Made by a program: the position numbers and the translations under genes. A stretch of 64,000 nucleotides of DNA. Source: Diatrype stigma. Its lineage: Eukaryota; Ascomycota; Sordariomycetes; Xylariales; Diatrypaceae. The notes below the pieces were generated by a model that saw only the letters and a program-made list of their open reading frames with translations, had not been told where the DNA came from and made no database searches. Where the stretch lies: the NCBI GenBank assembly GCA_022225965.2, contig JAKJXP020000015.1, positions 124,001 to 188,000 of the forward strand, written 5' to 3'. Numbering within the stretch: the stretch's first letter is position 1; every line of letters starts with the position of its first letter. Of the stretch, positions 21,685 through 33,981 are shown one piece after another.

Positions 21685-22027
21685 GGTCGTGTATTGGTTG
21701 AGGCCTTCGGGGTCCAAACCTCTGTGTCGCCAGATAGTGTCAACACCCCCTTACCACAACTGTACATATATAGCCCTTATCATTCCACTGGGAATTCCCC
21801 ACGGGAAGGGCTCGTAATAGACTTATAATCAAAAACGTCGATATTTCCCAAGGCCTACCAGCATTTCCAACCTCGTCATCCAAACGTTTGTTGTGATATC
21901 CTGGCTATGAATGTCGTTCCTCGACCGTCGTCCCCAGTAAAGTTTTTGCGACCTGTGATGACATACGCCAGGGCAAGAATTGAGATACCCGGCCATAGAT
22001 GTACATATTCCACAACACAATATGCAC
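21685..22027. other. short gap between convergent genes
   Basis: 3' flanks of the fucosidase (+) and MutY (-) genes; nothing else was recognised. Confidence 0.6.
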
Positions 22028-24049
22028 CTAGTCATCCTCGACAGCTTGCTTGACAAGAGCCCAGCACTTGCGCATTCCAGTGCCCATTGACTCTTCATCT
22101 ATAGCATCACTCCATCGGCTTTGGACGGTTGCTTTCAAGGCAGATTCATCAGGTACATTATCGGCCATGTCGAGCTCAAAAAGATGTACGTGCATCGTCA
22201 ACTTGATATGTGAGAAGAGCCAGGGGACACTCCCAAGCTCCCCGATATGCTTCAAGCGTGATTTTTGTGAATTTGTTCTTGTAGAAACAGAGGTGCCCAT
22301 CAATTTCGAGACGTGCTGCGCCGCATCCTGCTTGCGGGTTTTCGGAGTACTGTCGTTCGTAGACGGCAGGATGAGGCTAGGGAATTCCCACAAGCCTGCA
22401 AGAAGACCTTTCTCTGGCCGTTTGTGGATTAGGAAGCGCCCGCCGCTACGTCGAATAGCGCACACGAGGGTTTCTTCCACTCGCACTGCTTTCTTGATGG
22501 TTTTGACTGGGAACTTCCTGGCGTAGTTTGCAATTCCCTCCACTGCGGTCGTACTCAGAGCGCATGATGGAGACTGGGAGGATTTGGAAGATTTGGTATT
22601 CTTCGTAAATACAAAGGACCGTAGTGACCCTTGCTTCTGGACCTGAAGTTTCTTGTCCCGCTTTGCGCCCTCTGCCTTTGCCTCTGCTTCACCAGGTTCG
22701 GATTCGTCATCGAAAGGCTTACACAACTCGCAACAGTCTTCGACGTCGATAGCTGCGGCATCACTGCTAGCTTGGGCTAGTTCTTTGGGTGCTAGACCCT
22801 TTTTCACCGAAAGCTGAAGACCTTCGGCGTAAGCGCGACATGTCGAAGTAATCGGACATGCCGCACAATTCGGCTTGGGGGTGCAAACCGTGCTCCCAAG
22901 CTCCATGAGGGCCTGACCCCACCGGCCAGGCCGATCACTAACGGGCGGTTCATCGTCACTCTTCGCATCGCGTTCGACTTCCTCGCCATCTGGGAAATCT
23001 CGCGCAACCGCCTTGACCAAGCCGTCGGCAGCAGCCCATAGCAGGTCGATCGCGGCCTTGTCCGTCTTGACATCGCCGAGCAGGCCGAGCTGCCGGCTTA
23101 GCACGCGCAGCACGTTCCCGTCGACCATGGGAGCCGCCCGCCCGAACACAATCGCGGAGATGGCCCCGGCCGTGTAGCGGCCGACGCCCGGGACCTTAGC
23201 CTGCAGGGCTTCGACGCCGGCCGGCAGGCAGCCCTGCATGCTCGCATCGCCCGTCACCAGCTTCGCGGCCTCGTGGATGCGCGTCGCGCGGCTGTAGTAG
23301 CCGAGCCCCCGCCACGCCGCGAGCACTTCGTCGGGCTCGGCCGCCGCTAGGTCCTGGATGGTCGGCCACTTCTCCATCCAGCGGTTCCAGTACTCGATCA
23401 CGGCGGCCACCCTCGTCTGCTGCAGCATGATCTCGCTGATCCATACCTCGTAGGCTCGCCGTTCCAGCTGCTGCCGCTGCTGCTGAAGCATTGACGCTTC
23501 GCTAGCATTCGAAGCAGCAGCGGGGTTGAACCAAGGCTTCCGCCAGGGCATAGCCCGCGCGGTGCTGATGCTGTCGAACCATTTCAGCAGGGAAGCGCGA
23601 CCTTGGCGGCTATCTAGGAGAAGCGGTCGGTGGTAGGTTACGGAATGTACGCGGCCTGGCAAGCGACAAGAACTAAGCGCACTATTGTTGTCTGGAGTGG
23701 CAGCGCCAAATAGACGCGTGTGGAGCTGAGTTTTGCTATCCGCATTATTTTTTCTAGAGCTCACGGTTTTTCTTCTCTTCACGATAGGTACAGGCGTGTC
23801 GGCTCTGTCATTCTCATCAATCGCGTCTATCTCAGACGCGTCGCTTGGCGAAGCCTGCCTCGGTCTTTTTCTGGAGGGCTTTGATCTGCTGCATTGTACT
23901 ATGGCAGCTTCTTCGTCTGAGTCGCTTGTAGCTGGACTCTTGGGGAAGTGCAGGCTTGGCTGCTGTTTTATTCGGGATGACCGCCTCATGATCAAAGGAT
24001 TAATAGAAATGACCAATGCAATATGTATTTGCGTATGACGCGACGGCAA
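22028..24049 (-). CDS. mutY: adenine DNA glycosylase (MutY/MUTYH homologue)
   Basis: Single exon, 673 aa; Met21 (MRRSSRIKQQ) is a likely alternative start because the first 20 residues are hydrophobic and unlike the family. It removes adenine paired with 8-oxoguanine in nuclear or mitochondrial base-excision repair. A basic, acidic-patched N-terminus has a probable nuclear signal (PIVKRRK). The catalytic core holds WISEIMLQQT with Glu206, the helix-hairpin-helix KVPGVGRYTAGAI, and catalytic Asp310 in MVDGNV. The 4Fe-4S cysteines are 389, 395, 398 and 404; the first spacing is Cx5C, one shorter than the usual Cx6C. The C-terminal NUDIX-like 8-oxoG recognition domain begins near ETLVCAIRRSGGRFL and includes GLLAGLWEFPS. 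Confidence 0.95.
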   Translation of the reverse strand: MPSRHTQIHIALVISINPLIMRRSSRIKQQPSLHFPKSPATSDSDEEAAIVQCSRSKPSRKRPRQASPSDASEIDAIDENDRADTPVPIVKRRKTVSSRKNNADSKTQLHTRLFGAATPDNNSALSSCRLPGRVHSVTYHRPLLLDSRQGRASLLKWFDSISTARAMPWRKPWFNPAAASNASEASMLQQQRQQLERRAYEVWISEIMLQQTRVAAVIEYWNRWMEKWPTIQDLAAAEPDEVLAAWRGLGYYSRATRIHEAAKLVTGDASMQGCLPAGVEALQAKVPGVGRYTAGAISAIVFGRAAPMVDGNVLRVLSRQLGLLGDVKTDKAAIDLLWAAADGLVKAVARDFPDGEEVERDAKSDDEPPVSDRPGRWGQALMELGSTVCTPKPNCAACPITSTCRAYAEGLQLSVKKGLAPKELAQASSDAAAIDVEDCCELCKPFDDESEPGEAEAKAEGAKRDKKLQVQKQGSLRSFVFTKNTKSSKSSQSPSCALSTTAVEGIANYARKFPVKTIKKAVRVEETLVCAIRRSGGRFLIHKRPEKGLLAGLWEFPSLILPSTNDSTPKTRKQDAAQHVSKLMGTSVSTRTNSQKSRLKHIGELGSVPWLFSHIKLTMHVHLFELDMADNVPDESALKATVQSRWSDAIDEESMGTGMRKCWALVKQAVEDD

Positions 24050-24828
24050 GCTTGAAGGGTAATGGTGCCAGACGCGGTGTCACATGACTTTAGGCCTGTC
24101 AGCCACTAGCGTTCAGGCCTATTAATCAACCGTGCGTCGCAATTTCAGGGGTAAGTGTATGTACGATCATAGGTAGTTCTGGTAGTGACTTATCACTGAC
24201 GTTAGGCCTATGTTTATTACCTCCGCTCTGATATTTCAGGAGGTTCTTCGTGTAAACATATACAATGCACACGCTAATCACGATGGAAAACCGAGGTTCT
24301 TGCTACATAATATAATTAAGGCATTTATTTATTTTTCTACTTATTATCTAATTATTTTTCTACTTATTAAAGCGAAGCTTTATTTTTTTTGTTCTGTAGA
24401 ATACTATTAGTAATATTTTAAAAGAATAAAAAAAATAAAATAAGCTTATTAAAATCAACAATACGGGCTTAAAATCGACGCTAATAACGCGTTAAATCTG
24501 GCAAAAAATCATATTAATCAGAATCATCAAAAAGTAAATCGGAAGTAGCCATTTATATATTTCCAATAGCTTTTTATTCGAATAAAACCGTTACGATAAC
24601 AAGAAATCGTTAATATCTTACATTTTATATAAATTAACGTATAAATTAATCCATGCATTTATTTTGCAGCATTTTAAACCGTTTAGAATTAATGAATTTA
24701 ATTAGTTACAATTAAGCGTTAATATGCAGTTGCAATATATATATACGATTAGTTAATGCTGCCAATGTTTTTTTTTTTTTTTTTTTCCAACCGCTATAAC
24801 GCGTTAACCGTATTGCTGCTTAATTATG

Positions 24829-24870
24829 TTATAATATACTTTTAATTGCGTTGCCATGTTATAATATGCT
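24829..24870 (+). repeat. left units of the TTATAATATGC repeat
   Basis: Two units, starting at 24829 and 24859 (30 bp apart), contain GTTATAATAT. They match the core of the large array at 30301-30692 and are in the same orientation. A third, poorer match (CTATAAC) lies near 24793. Confidence 0.6.
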
Positions 24871-25679
24871 TTAAATAGGCTTTTTCTATTATTTTTATAG
24901 ATTTTTCGACTTAATACGTATAAGCTTAAATTCTTATAATGCCGTTATTCCTTATAATTAATATTAACTTGCCCGAACGAAGCCGTAAATGCCGTAACCG
25001 CCCGTTAACGCGACGTTCTCCCGTTTTTAAATCTATACAAAATAATAACCCCCAATAATGTATTCGTTATAAAGCGTAAAAAATTGCTAACGAATTTTCT
25101 TTTATTGCGACTAATAAATGTTTTATTTGCATATTTAAATATATTACGGAATAACGCGAACGAAATCGCCGCCGAACAAAACCTTTTCGTCGTAATTAAA
25201 ACCCGAATAATTCATTTCGTATAATTGCCGTTCGAACCGAATGGTATCGTATAAAAAAGGCTTATCGAATGATTCGCCGTATTGGCGGTAATCCTTTTCC
25301 GACGCCTTTTTTAAATACTTTAAAAAAAAGGTAAAAACCTAGCTATAGTTTTCCGATTTCTTATTTCCTTTTTGAATTTCCCGATAAGCGTAATCCTAAT
25401 AATTTCGATTCGCGATTTATATTTTTTATCTTTACGTTAACATCTTTAGGACCGACCTTATTTTTTTTAAATAACGAAGATTTATAAATAAAGAACATCT
25501 TATAACGGAACGAAAAAAACTTATTCCGATTCCGGTTCCGGTTTTATATTCCGTAAGGCCTTCGATTCGAAATTTATCGTATTGCTATTATACGTACTAC
25601 TACTTAAACATACGAAAATGCCTTAAACTTTAACTTCGTAAATTCAGATATCGAATGGATTAATATCGGTAACGATAAA

Positions 25680-28600
25680 CCTGCTTTGTTTTTATAGCTG
25701 CAGCAACCAGCCATTAAAAAAGCGGATACGTAATTTATTCGTAATTTTTACGAATATATAAATACTTATTAAATAAAAAAATGCAATAAATGCTATAAAT
25801 ATTGGTTTAATATAAAAATCGAATACGGTATTTATGCGAAATATAAAAAAAAAAATGCGGATCTTACCGTTATTCGCTTTTATTCTGCCCAAAACCTAAT
25901 GGAATTTAAAAGTATTCCGTTTAACTTTTCCGTTTTAATATAAATGGAAAAAATGCTAATTGCTAAGGTTTACGTTACTATAAAGGTTCGGTAATATCGT
26001 AAATTTTAATATCGATATTAAAGCTACGTTTATTTTTTTTTTCGAAACGTAAGGAAAATATACCGAATGCTTTTTTTTTTATTTAAAAATTTGGACATTA
26101 TATTTATCGTATTTTTAAACGAACGTTTTCGTAACGTATCGTAACGGAATTTTCGCGTATGCCGTAAGGCCGTTTTTATGTAGTTATAATATTTAATCCG
26201 TTACTATCCGAATTATATAAAAAATTAAATAAATATTTCTTACGAAAACCTAAACCAACTGCCGGAAAATGAAAATGTTATGGACCAAATTTAAACGCAG
26301 CTAAATATAAACGAATCGATAACCGCGATCGAAAAAGATATATCGAATGCTAACCTATTAAAAGCCGCAAATAAATACGATCGTTCGGTTGTTCTTAATT
26401 TTTTTGCAAATCGAATAAAAATTAAAAAATTTCGTTAAAATGTAACCGGTAATTATATCGAAACCGAACTTGCCGTATAAAAATAAATGGAAATGCCTTT
26501 TTTCCGTATTAGCTCCATTAATAAATTTAATAATAATATCCCTTTGCTTTTAAATGTTTTTCTTATTTTGTTTTCTAATAGCCAAAACGAATTCCTAGCC
26601 TAGCATAAACGTCCCTTTTTTTTTAAAAAATAAATTAAGCATGCAATAAAATAACACGATAAACGTTTTATTCGTTATTTGCGTTTTATTTTCCTAATAT
26701 TTAATAAGCTAATGCGGAAACGTATTATTAAGAACAATTCGTTTTATATACGTAATTTAAACCAATAAAACGAATAGCAATATATTACCGCAGAATTTTA
26801 GAAATTGCTAAACGGATATAACCGAAATTCCAAATAATACGCCCAGGCCGAAACGTTAATAAATTCGATTATATGCAACGCTTTTAAAATCCGGGGCATT
26901 CGTTTATATTGGTATTTACAAAAAAAATAATTCGATATTATAATAAACGCCTTAGGTTGTTTTAATTTATTTATTACTTTTAATGCTGTCGATTTTTATT
27001 AAGACGACCTATTGCGTTATATTTCCGAATACAACCGGTAACGTATGGAAACGAATATTCGCGCCAAATTTCGCCTGGCAAAAAAAAACGCGCTAGCGAA
27101 TCCTTATATCGTTGCCTAATATTTCCATTACCGCTTTAATGCCTTTATGAAATATATGGTTTGCCCGAAATTCCGCATTAAGAAATATTAAAACCGATAC
27201 GAATAGCAAAGCCGTAATGCGCCTTATAATTATAGGTTTCTTTAATACGAATCCGGCGATAATATTACGCCGCCGCCTTATAATATGGAAACCGAAGAAT
27301 TTCGCGATATTTTTGCTTAATTTTGGAAATTCCATATTACCGCTATTAATTCCTTTTTTTTTCGACGCCGTAAGGATGTGCCCTTTAAAACGAATAACGA
27401 ATGCTTATCGGTAATAAATTTAAATTAAGCGCTTACCTGGGAATATCTTATTTAATTGCTATTACATATTTACGTTTATATTTATATTTTCGTTTATTAT
27501 TTGCGAAAAAAAAAAACGCAAAAGCGCCGTAACGCGGAATTTACGCGGAAAGCATTCGAAACGGTTCGAATTACGAACGCGGCTTAAATATAAACTTATC
27601 GGGATCGGGCCTTTAAATTCGAAATGGCCGCTTTAGAATAACTCAATAAGGCCAGTATTCTTTTTTCGAACTTGTAATGCCGCTTTTATTTCCTACGCGC
27701 CTTATAATCCCTTTTTTTCGTAAATAAAGAGTTAAACCCGAAATTTTGGTTTTTTTTAGCTGCTAGGTCGGATTAACGGTTAAACCAATATAACCTTACG
27801 CTTATAATTAATTAAAAGGCGAACCTGGATTTTTTTTTTTGTATTAATATATATAACATAAAGGCGTATATTAATAAGTACGCAAATAAGCCCGAAATAA
27901 AGTTTAAGTCGTTTAACGATTTAACGAAAAAAGTATTTCCGTATATTACGGCAAGAAATCCTTTTTTGTTTTTAATATGCCGCTTTTTAAATAAGCTAAT
28001 GAAAAAACGAGATTGGTTTTATATAAAGATTTATTATTACTTATTAGATATACCTTTGATACAATACGTTCGTATTTTTATTAATATAAACTGCCGCGTA
28101 AAAAACGATTAATTAAATCCGTATTATGTAAAATAAGGAAAAATAATAGCGGATATTATGCGTATTAAGAAATATAAGTAGCAACCGGAAACCCCGAAAC
28201 TCGAAAAGGTAACGTATTTCCAATAACTAACGCTATACGATTAAAAAACGAAGCCGCCGCATATACGACCTTTGGCGAAATCGCGTATCCTGGTATATTT
28301 TCCCAAATATAAGGCCGGGTCCTTTATATACGAATAGTTTTATAAAGTAAAAATGTTATTAAATTATCCCTTTCGTTATATAAAGGAATTACTAGCGATA
28401 AACGGCATAACGTATACGAACTTTATTAAGGCATATGCCGTTTATTAGCGTTTTTATATGCATATCGATAATAATTATTACGTAACAAATATTTTCTTTA
28501 ACGACGATAATAATAAAGAATTTAAAAATATTAATATTTTTCCGGATGTTATGTAAAATAATTGAATTAATCTGGCAAATGTAGTTCCGGATATTAACCT

Positions 28601-30260
28601 AAATCTTTCGGATAGGTTTAAAAAGTTCGGCATCCGTAATATTAACGTAAATTACGACTAAAATAATAACGTCGAATTAACGCCGAAACTGGACCAATAT
28701 ACCCTTAATTCGGACTTCTGGCCGAAAATTCGTACGGCTTACGATTAGAACCCCCTTAAAGAAGTTCCGGAAAAACTGGAAAATAGCTTGAATCCCGAAT
28801 AACGCATAATATTCGATGTTTACGTAAAGCACTATTAAGACTTTTTAAATAGCAAAAATCCGGACCTCTTACATTTAAACGTAAACGGTATTGGTAACTA
28901 TAGGAAATTCTTTATATTAAAGGTTTTTTATTTACGGTTACGGAAAATGGCGAAACAAATTAGCCGTTTCGATTCGGTTTTGCGTTATGCCTTAACGGGA
29001 ATCGCGGCAACGGAAATATAGGGCCGAATCCTTTACTCGATTTTCCGCCTTCCCATTAAAAAGGGCCAATTTATAAATCTTACCGGAATTGCCTTAACGT
29101 AATTGTAGCAAAATATGCGTCATATGAAATATATAATCATTAACAAAAAGTCGATAATAGGTTTATTCTTATTAGCCATAATAAACAATCGATTGCAATA
29201 AACGTTTCCGAAATTGCCTGTTAATACGATATTCGAAAAGCTAAGCATTATATTTTTTGATAATTTTTATTAACTGCCTTTTATATTCGATAAGCCGTTA
29301 TATTATGTTAAGACCGATTTTCTTAATCTGGATTTCGTAAAACAGGCTGCTTATAAATCGATTAACCGAATCGTTCGCTTAAAGGTGATTATGCGTTAAT
29401 AAAGTTCGGAACAAGCTTAATTTCGTAAAGCCTTAACGGCCGTACGAACCATATCTTATACGCGCCAAATATGGAAGCTTTTAAGTATTCGTTACCGGCT
29501 TTATTCGTCGATAACCGAATAGGATATAAAAAGGTTCCAAAACGCCGTTCGAATGTATTTAACGAATACGCAAATGGGCGACTATAACTTTCGTTATTTC
29601 GATTATTTAAGACGTTCGATTATAGGGGTTCGAATTTCCGGCAGTGGTCCGTATTAGAACAAATTATCTTCGAAAAAAACCGGCAACCTAGAAATCTATT
29701 TTTTTATATACAATGGCGCCCGTATTATGCTTATAAAGAATATTTATACGTCCTGGGGACTCGTAAATGGAACCATAAATAAAGTTTATAAGGTTATATA
29801 AAAAGCCGGTTCGGATTTCCGTACCGAAGCTCTTAATATAATTCTGGTTATATTCGATAAGTAAGTTGTTTTAAAAATTTCTTTCTTTTTTTTTTTAGTT
29901 AATAATAATTATAAATATATAAGTTCTTATTTTTGCATCGTAAATAATATACCGGCTATATTTATTTTTCGTTTATCGAAACAATATACTTATAAAACTG
30001 CCGATTACAAACGGATTTAGTTCTTTTTAATAATTTCTTATGCCATTACGGTTTATAAGTTATAAGGATTTACGTTAAAAAAGGTTATTCTCGATATTGC
30101 CAATAAGAAATTCCAACCTAGGCTTATATACGTAACCTTATTTTGCATAAAGAGCTTAAATGGTATATTGTTCGATAATATTTTCGGCTTAAAGTATTTT
30201 TAACGGCCTTAGGAAAAGATTATTGCGATTTGTTTAGCAAACTGGAACCGAAAAAGTTAA
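25680..30260 (+). pseudogene. dead Helitron Rep/helicase gene
   Basis: Interrupted + strand frames keep the order of Helitron domains. Near 25782 is CNKCYKYWFN, then SAQNLMEF (zinc-finger-like N-terminal region). Near 27137-27245 is NAFMKYMVCPKFRIKKY-stop-NRYE-stop-QSRNAPYNY, where intact elements have WYRYEWQSRGSPHIHG; the HUH pair reads Y-N-Y. Near 27860 is YINKYANK, the Rep tyrosine region, followed by LMKKRDWF and FYKVKMLLNYPFR. The helicase part shows a worn P-loop near 28936, KYIIINKKSIIGL near 29126 (Walker B DE changed to NK), NGARIMLIKNIYTSWGLVNG near 29710 and YAITVYKL near 30038. The changes are C-to-T and G-to-A, as RIP makes. The gene cannot yield a protein. Confidence 0.85.
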
Positions 30261-30300
30261 GAGCTTTTATAAATTATTGGTATAAAATATAATTTATTAT

Positions 30301-30692
30301 GTTATAATATGCCCTTTTATTTATGTATTATGCTATAATATGCCTTTTTACGTATATATTATATTATAATATGCCCGAAATATTTAAATATCCTATATTA
30401 TAATATGCTTTCGATTATTACATCTAAGTTATAATATAATATACGTATCGGATACATTATATTATAATATGCCTATCTAATTATACATTATATTATAACA
30501 TGCTTATTTAATTATATACCATATTATAACATGCCTATTTAATTATATACTATATTATAATATGCCTATAAAATTATATATCATGTTATAATATGTTCGA
30601 ATTAGGATTTACATTATATTATAACATGCTTATAAAATTATGCTTTATGTTATAACATATTTAAATTAAGATTAATCCATATTATAATATGG
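30301..30692 (+). repeat. 13-unit array with a palindromic TATTATAATA core
   Basis: Units of about 31-34 bp carry a core close to TATTATAATATGCC. They start near 30302, 30334, 30364, 30398, 30429, 30462, 30493, 30524, 30555, 30586, 30619, 30650 and 30682. The decamer TATTATAATA is its own reverse complement. Inter-core DNA is AT-rich and less conserved. The array starts about 50 bp after the last recognisable Helitron helicase motif and may be part of its 3' end. Confidence 0.85.
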
Positions 30693-32340
30693 TTTATATT
30701 AAAATGTTTTAATATAATGTGTTATAATGAAAATAATAAAGGTTCTTAATAAGGAAATATCATATTATTATATGGTATTTTAATTTATAAATTAAATAAA
30801 TTCGGAATTCCAAATAACTGTAATAAATAATTAATTACCTATTTAATTTCCAGATTTCCTTTTTTTTTTTCTTTTTTTTTTTTTTTTCTTTAGGTTCCAG
30901 TAATAGCAGCAATAAAAATAATAATAACATAACAATAATAACAATCATGTTTGCCCTTACCGATTTTTATAAAATTCCGGGCTCGCCTTTATTTTAGCCC
31001 CTATTTCCTAAATTGCCTGCCCTTACCTTTTAAAAGCTACGCCTTACCGTCCGTTACCTCCTTAAAAAAAAAAAATTAATGGTTCGTTATTACCGCAAAA
31101 GTAAATTTTAAAGGATTCCCATTACGAATTAAAATTAATTAAATATAAATGCCTTAGCATTAATAGCTTAAGAAGCTATTAATGCCGCTTATACGGTAAT
31201 TCGGCAACGCTTTTCGGTCCGGCCTATCGCTTTTTTTTTGGCTCCGTTTCTGAACCTTTCCGTTTAAAGAACCCTTCGATATAAGCCCGGTAATTCTCGC
31301 CGGGAAAACTTTAATCTTCCCCGTAATCGACCGGATACAAACCGGAACCTACAAGCGGCGTTGGTTTAGGTTTCGGATCCGCTAATGGCGATAAAATATA
31401 TACGCTATCGAGATAGCAACAATCTATAAAACGCCTACGTTAGCCATGCAAATACGGCCTATTCTGGCTATAAATATAACGGCCAAAAGGCGAAATGCCA
31501 TCGTAAATATATCGTTCTTAATAATACGCTTATAACTAACGAATATTTTTTAATTCTAATCCCCGCTTTCGTTTCCGTTTTAGTTTCAGTTTTAATTTTA
31601 GCTTTAATTTAAAATGTTCCCGTTTTCGTCCAAAATGCTCCCGCCTTTATTTCCGCCTTATTAAATAATAAGCCAGCCTTTTTAATATTATGCCAAACCA
31701 TTATTAATATACGTATATAAATATACGAACAAAATACCAGGCCATAACGAACAAACAACGGGCCGAGGCCTAATAATAATTAAAAAAGCGCCTCCGCTTT
31801 TTAAGCGAGGTTAACGACGAATTAACCAACGCGGCCATAAAGCCGGGCCCGTTCAAATATAACGGTAACGATGGCAATAGCGGTAGCGGTAGCGGTAATA
31901 ATGGTAAAGGGATTAGGAATGAAGTATTTTTAATTCCTAAGAATAAGGTATTACGGCCTAACTCCTTTACGGGGTTTACGGAAAAAAAAAAGAAAAAAAA
32001 AAAAAAAAAGAAAAAAACGATGCTGTTTAATATATAATACAGCATTACCAGAACTTTCTGGGCCCCCCTAAAGGTAAAGGCGAAAATCTTTAGGATTAGC
32101 TTTTTGCTGTTTTGCTTTAGCTTTTGTTTTTAAATTCAAATTCGAAAAATAGCTTTGGCGGTAATATAATTTTTATTCCTATTATTAATTTATTCTTTTT
32201 ATTGTTAATTTAGCTATACTTAGCCATTATAGCGGTAATTATGGCTGAGAATCTAGCTAAATTCGGAAGAAAAAACATAAATCGCGTAAGTAATTTTCAT
32301 CGTATTCATAAATCAAATTAGCGGGCGGCGAGGGACGAGG
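30693..32340. other. unassigned remainder of the AT-rich block
   Basis: RIP-like sequence with no recognised domain. It includes a degenerate GGTAGC/GGTAAT triplet-like stretch near 31870-31910 and a long A-rich purine tract at about 31981-32018. It may be the rest of the Helitron or a second element. Confidence 0.5.
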
Positions 32341-32481
32341 AAAGCTTCGCTAATTTGGGTGAAGAATGAGCCATCAGGAGTACTATCTAACTGATTACTT
32401 GATCTATAAATCAGTGCAATCAACCCTGAGGCGAGAACTTGGTTTTAGAAGGCGCATGCTCGCTGCTGAGAGGTCTCACAC

Positions 32482-33981
32482 TCACAGCACCTCATGGGGA
32501 AGCGATTCGAGCCCTATACAATACAGGCAAGAACTGGTTAGCAAGCAAACGCGACAGCGACGATGCGGGGCCAGGGGTAATGTGGACTCACATCCTTCAA
32601 CGTTCTCCGGAACCGTCTGTTCCTTCTTGCAGGCAGTTGCCTGCTCGGGGGTCTGGGTCTGGAGCTCGCTGCACTGGTCGTTGGTGCACCTAGCATCCAA
32701 GGCTCTCTGCAGCGCGTCGCCCTTCCAGCCGAAGACGTAGTCGCCATGCCATCCGTATCCGATGCTGACGATCATCTTAGTCAGTAACTAACAACTACAT
32801 CTAATACTTGTTGACCCCCGCGAGAGACTTCTGTATGCGGAGTGGGTAGGTAGTTTAGGAGGGACTCACTTATCATCCATGCTGTACACAAAAGGCTGAG
32901 AGCCGTCTTCAGGCCACATCTCCGGATCGTTGAATTCCCTCGTATCCCACATCACCTCGTACATGACCTGAGGCAGTCTGACCGGGTGGCTGGCCGGGCA
33001 AGGTCCCGTCGTCTCGAAGCTTCCGCTCTGTGGGTAGGCGACGTGGCTCTTGTGGTCAGGGCTGTCCAGGTTCATCCCGTCCCAGCAACTACACAGCGCA
33101 TGGGTTAGCTTTATTTCATACTCAACGCCCAAACTTTGGAAGCAACGAAGCATTGTTTGTGCGTCTCCCGCTAGGATAGCGTGAGGTGCCTCTGTCTCGG
33201 CATCGATAGTACTTCAACTCACGTTGGGAATGTAATAGTGGCTCGAATGCCTCCCGCGCAAGCCTTGTTAGGCAGAGCGGCAGTGTCCATGCCCGACCCA
33301 TCAACGCAAGGGGCGCCACCGAATGGGTCTTGCTCGACGTTCGTGTAGCAACGGTGGCACAATTGCTTTTGCTGGCCTTCTGCTTGGCGCAACTCTGCAT
33401 CCCCAACAAGCATGCGGAAGCCCTATCCTGTTGTTAGATCGCGCAACATCAGAAGGGCAAGTAACGAGCAGGCCCACATACCGGTGCAAAAGCTGTCACT
33501 TTGGTCTTTCCGTCATACGGCGGAATATAGTAGATTGTCATCCCTTCTTCGCCTTTCAAACCCTGTTCAAGTTGACATGTTAACAGATCATGCCATAAAT
33601 GACATCCAGTTACAGTCTTATATGAGTACATACCAAGTTGACCATCTGAGGTACACGCTTGAGGGTTCCATTGCGAGCCTTGAAGTAGAGGTTGGCTGTC
33701 CAGTAGTTCGAGAAGTCTTCACTAAACGAACATGTCGTACATGTTGACTCGAGCGAAGGGTCGTAGTCGACAGGAGTCATGGTGGCGTTGAATGAGTCTC
33801 CACCAACGATCTGGTGGATGTGAGGAGATTGGATCAGGCCCGGCGTCACCAAAGGATCCATCCGCTCGATGACGAGCTTGGAGCACTGAAAACGCATCAT
33901 GGCTGCCGTCGCAAACTGCGCGACGGCAGTGTAAGGCGCGGCGGCGAACGCCAGCACCAAAGCTTGGGGCTTCAACTGCAT
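32482..33981 (-). CDS. secreted DUF1996 protein
   Basis: Six exons: 33981-33634, 33562-33482, 33422-33223, 33088-32870, 32764-32592 and 32513-32482; 350 aa with all phases consistent. A signal peptide ([15 protein letters not shown]) is followed by the DUF1996 (PF09362) landmarks in order: [107 protein letters not shown] and [10 protein letters not shown], ending in WLESLP. The family is common in fungi and mostly extracellular; its biochemical function is not established. The last intron (78 bp) is a multiple of three without a stop, so its retention would add 26 residues rather than truncate. The gene appears intact although it adjoins the RIP block. Confidence 0.9.

Larger units (their letters stand above)
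24290..32340. mobile_element. AT-rich RIP-mutated transposon block
   Basis: About 8 kb of DNA where CA and TG dinucleotides are scarce, TA is abundant, and CG is still common (many TCG, ACG and CCG words). This is the footprint of RIP on repeats, not of random AT drift. Stops occur in every frame. The block holds a Helitron frame, flanking short repeats and unassigned remnants. Its edges were set by eye where base composition returns to normal near 24.3 and 32.3 kb. Confidence 0.8.

Noticed and set aside
30301..30692. Regularly spaced palindromic repeats considered as a CRISPR array
   Set aside because: Eukaryotic context, imperfect units with variable spacing, AT-rich linkers and no cas genes; better explained as a transposon-associated repeat.
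31770..32045. 91-residue minus frame with poly-Phe
   Set aside because: It arises from an A-rich purine tract and a simple repeat in RIP debris; not a credible protein.
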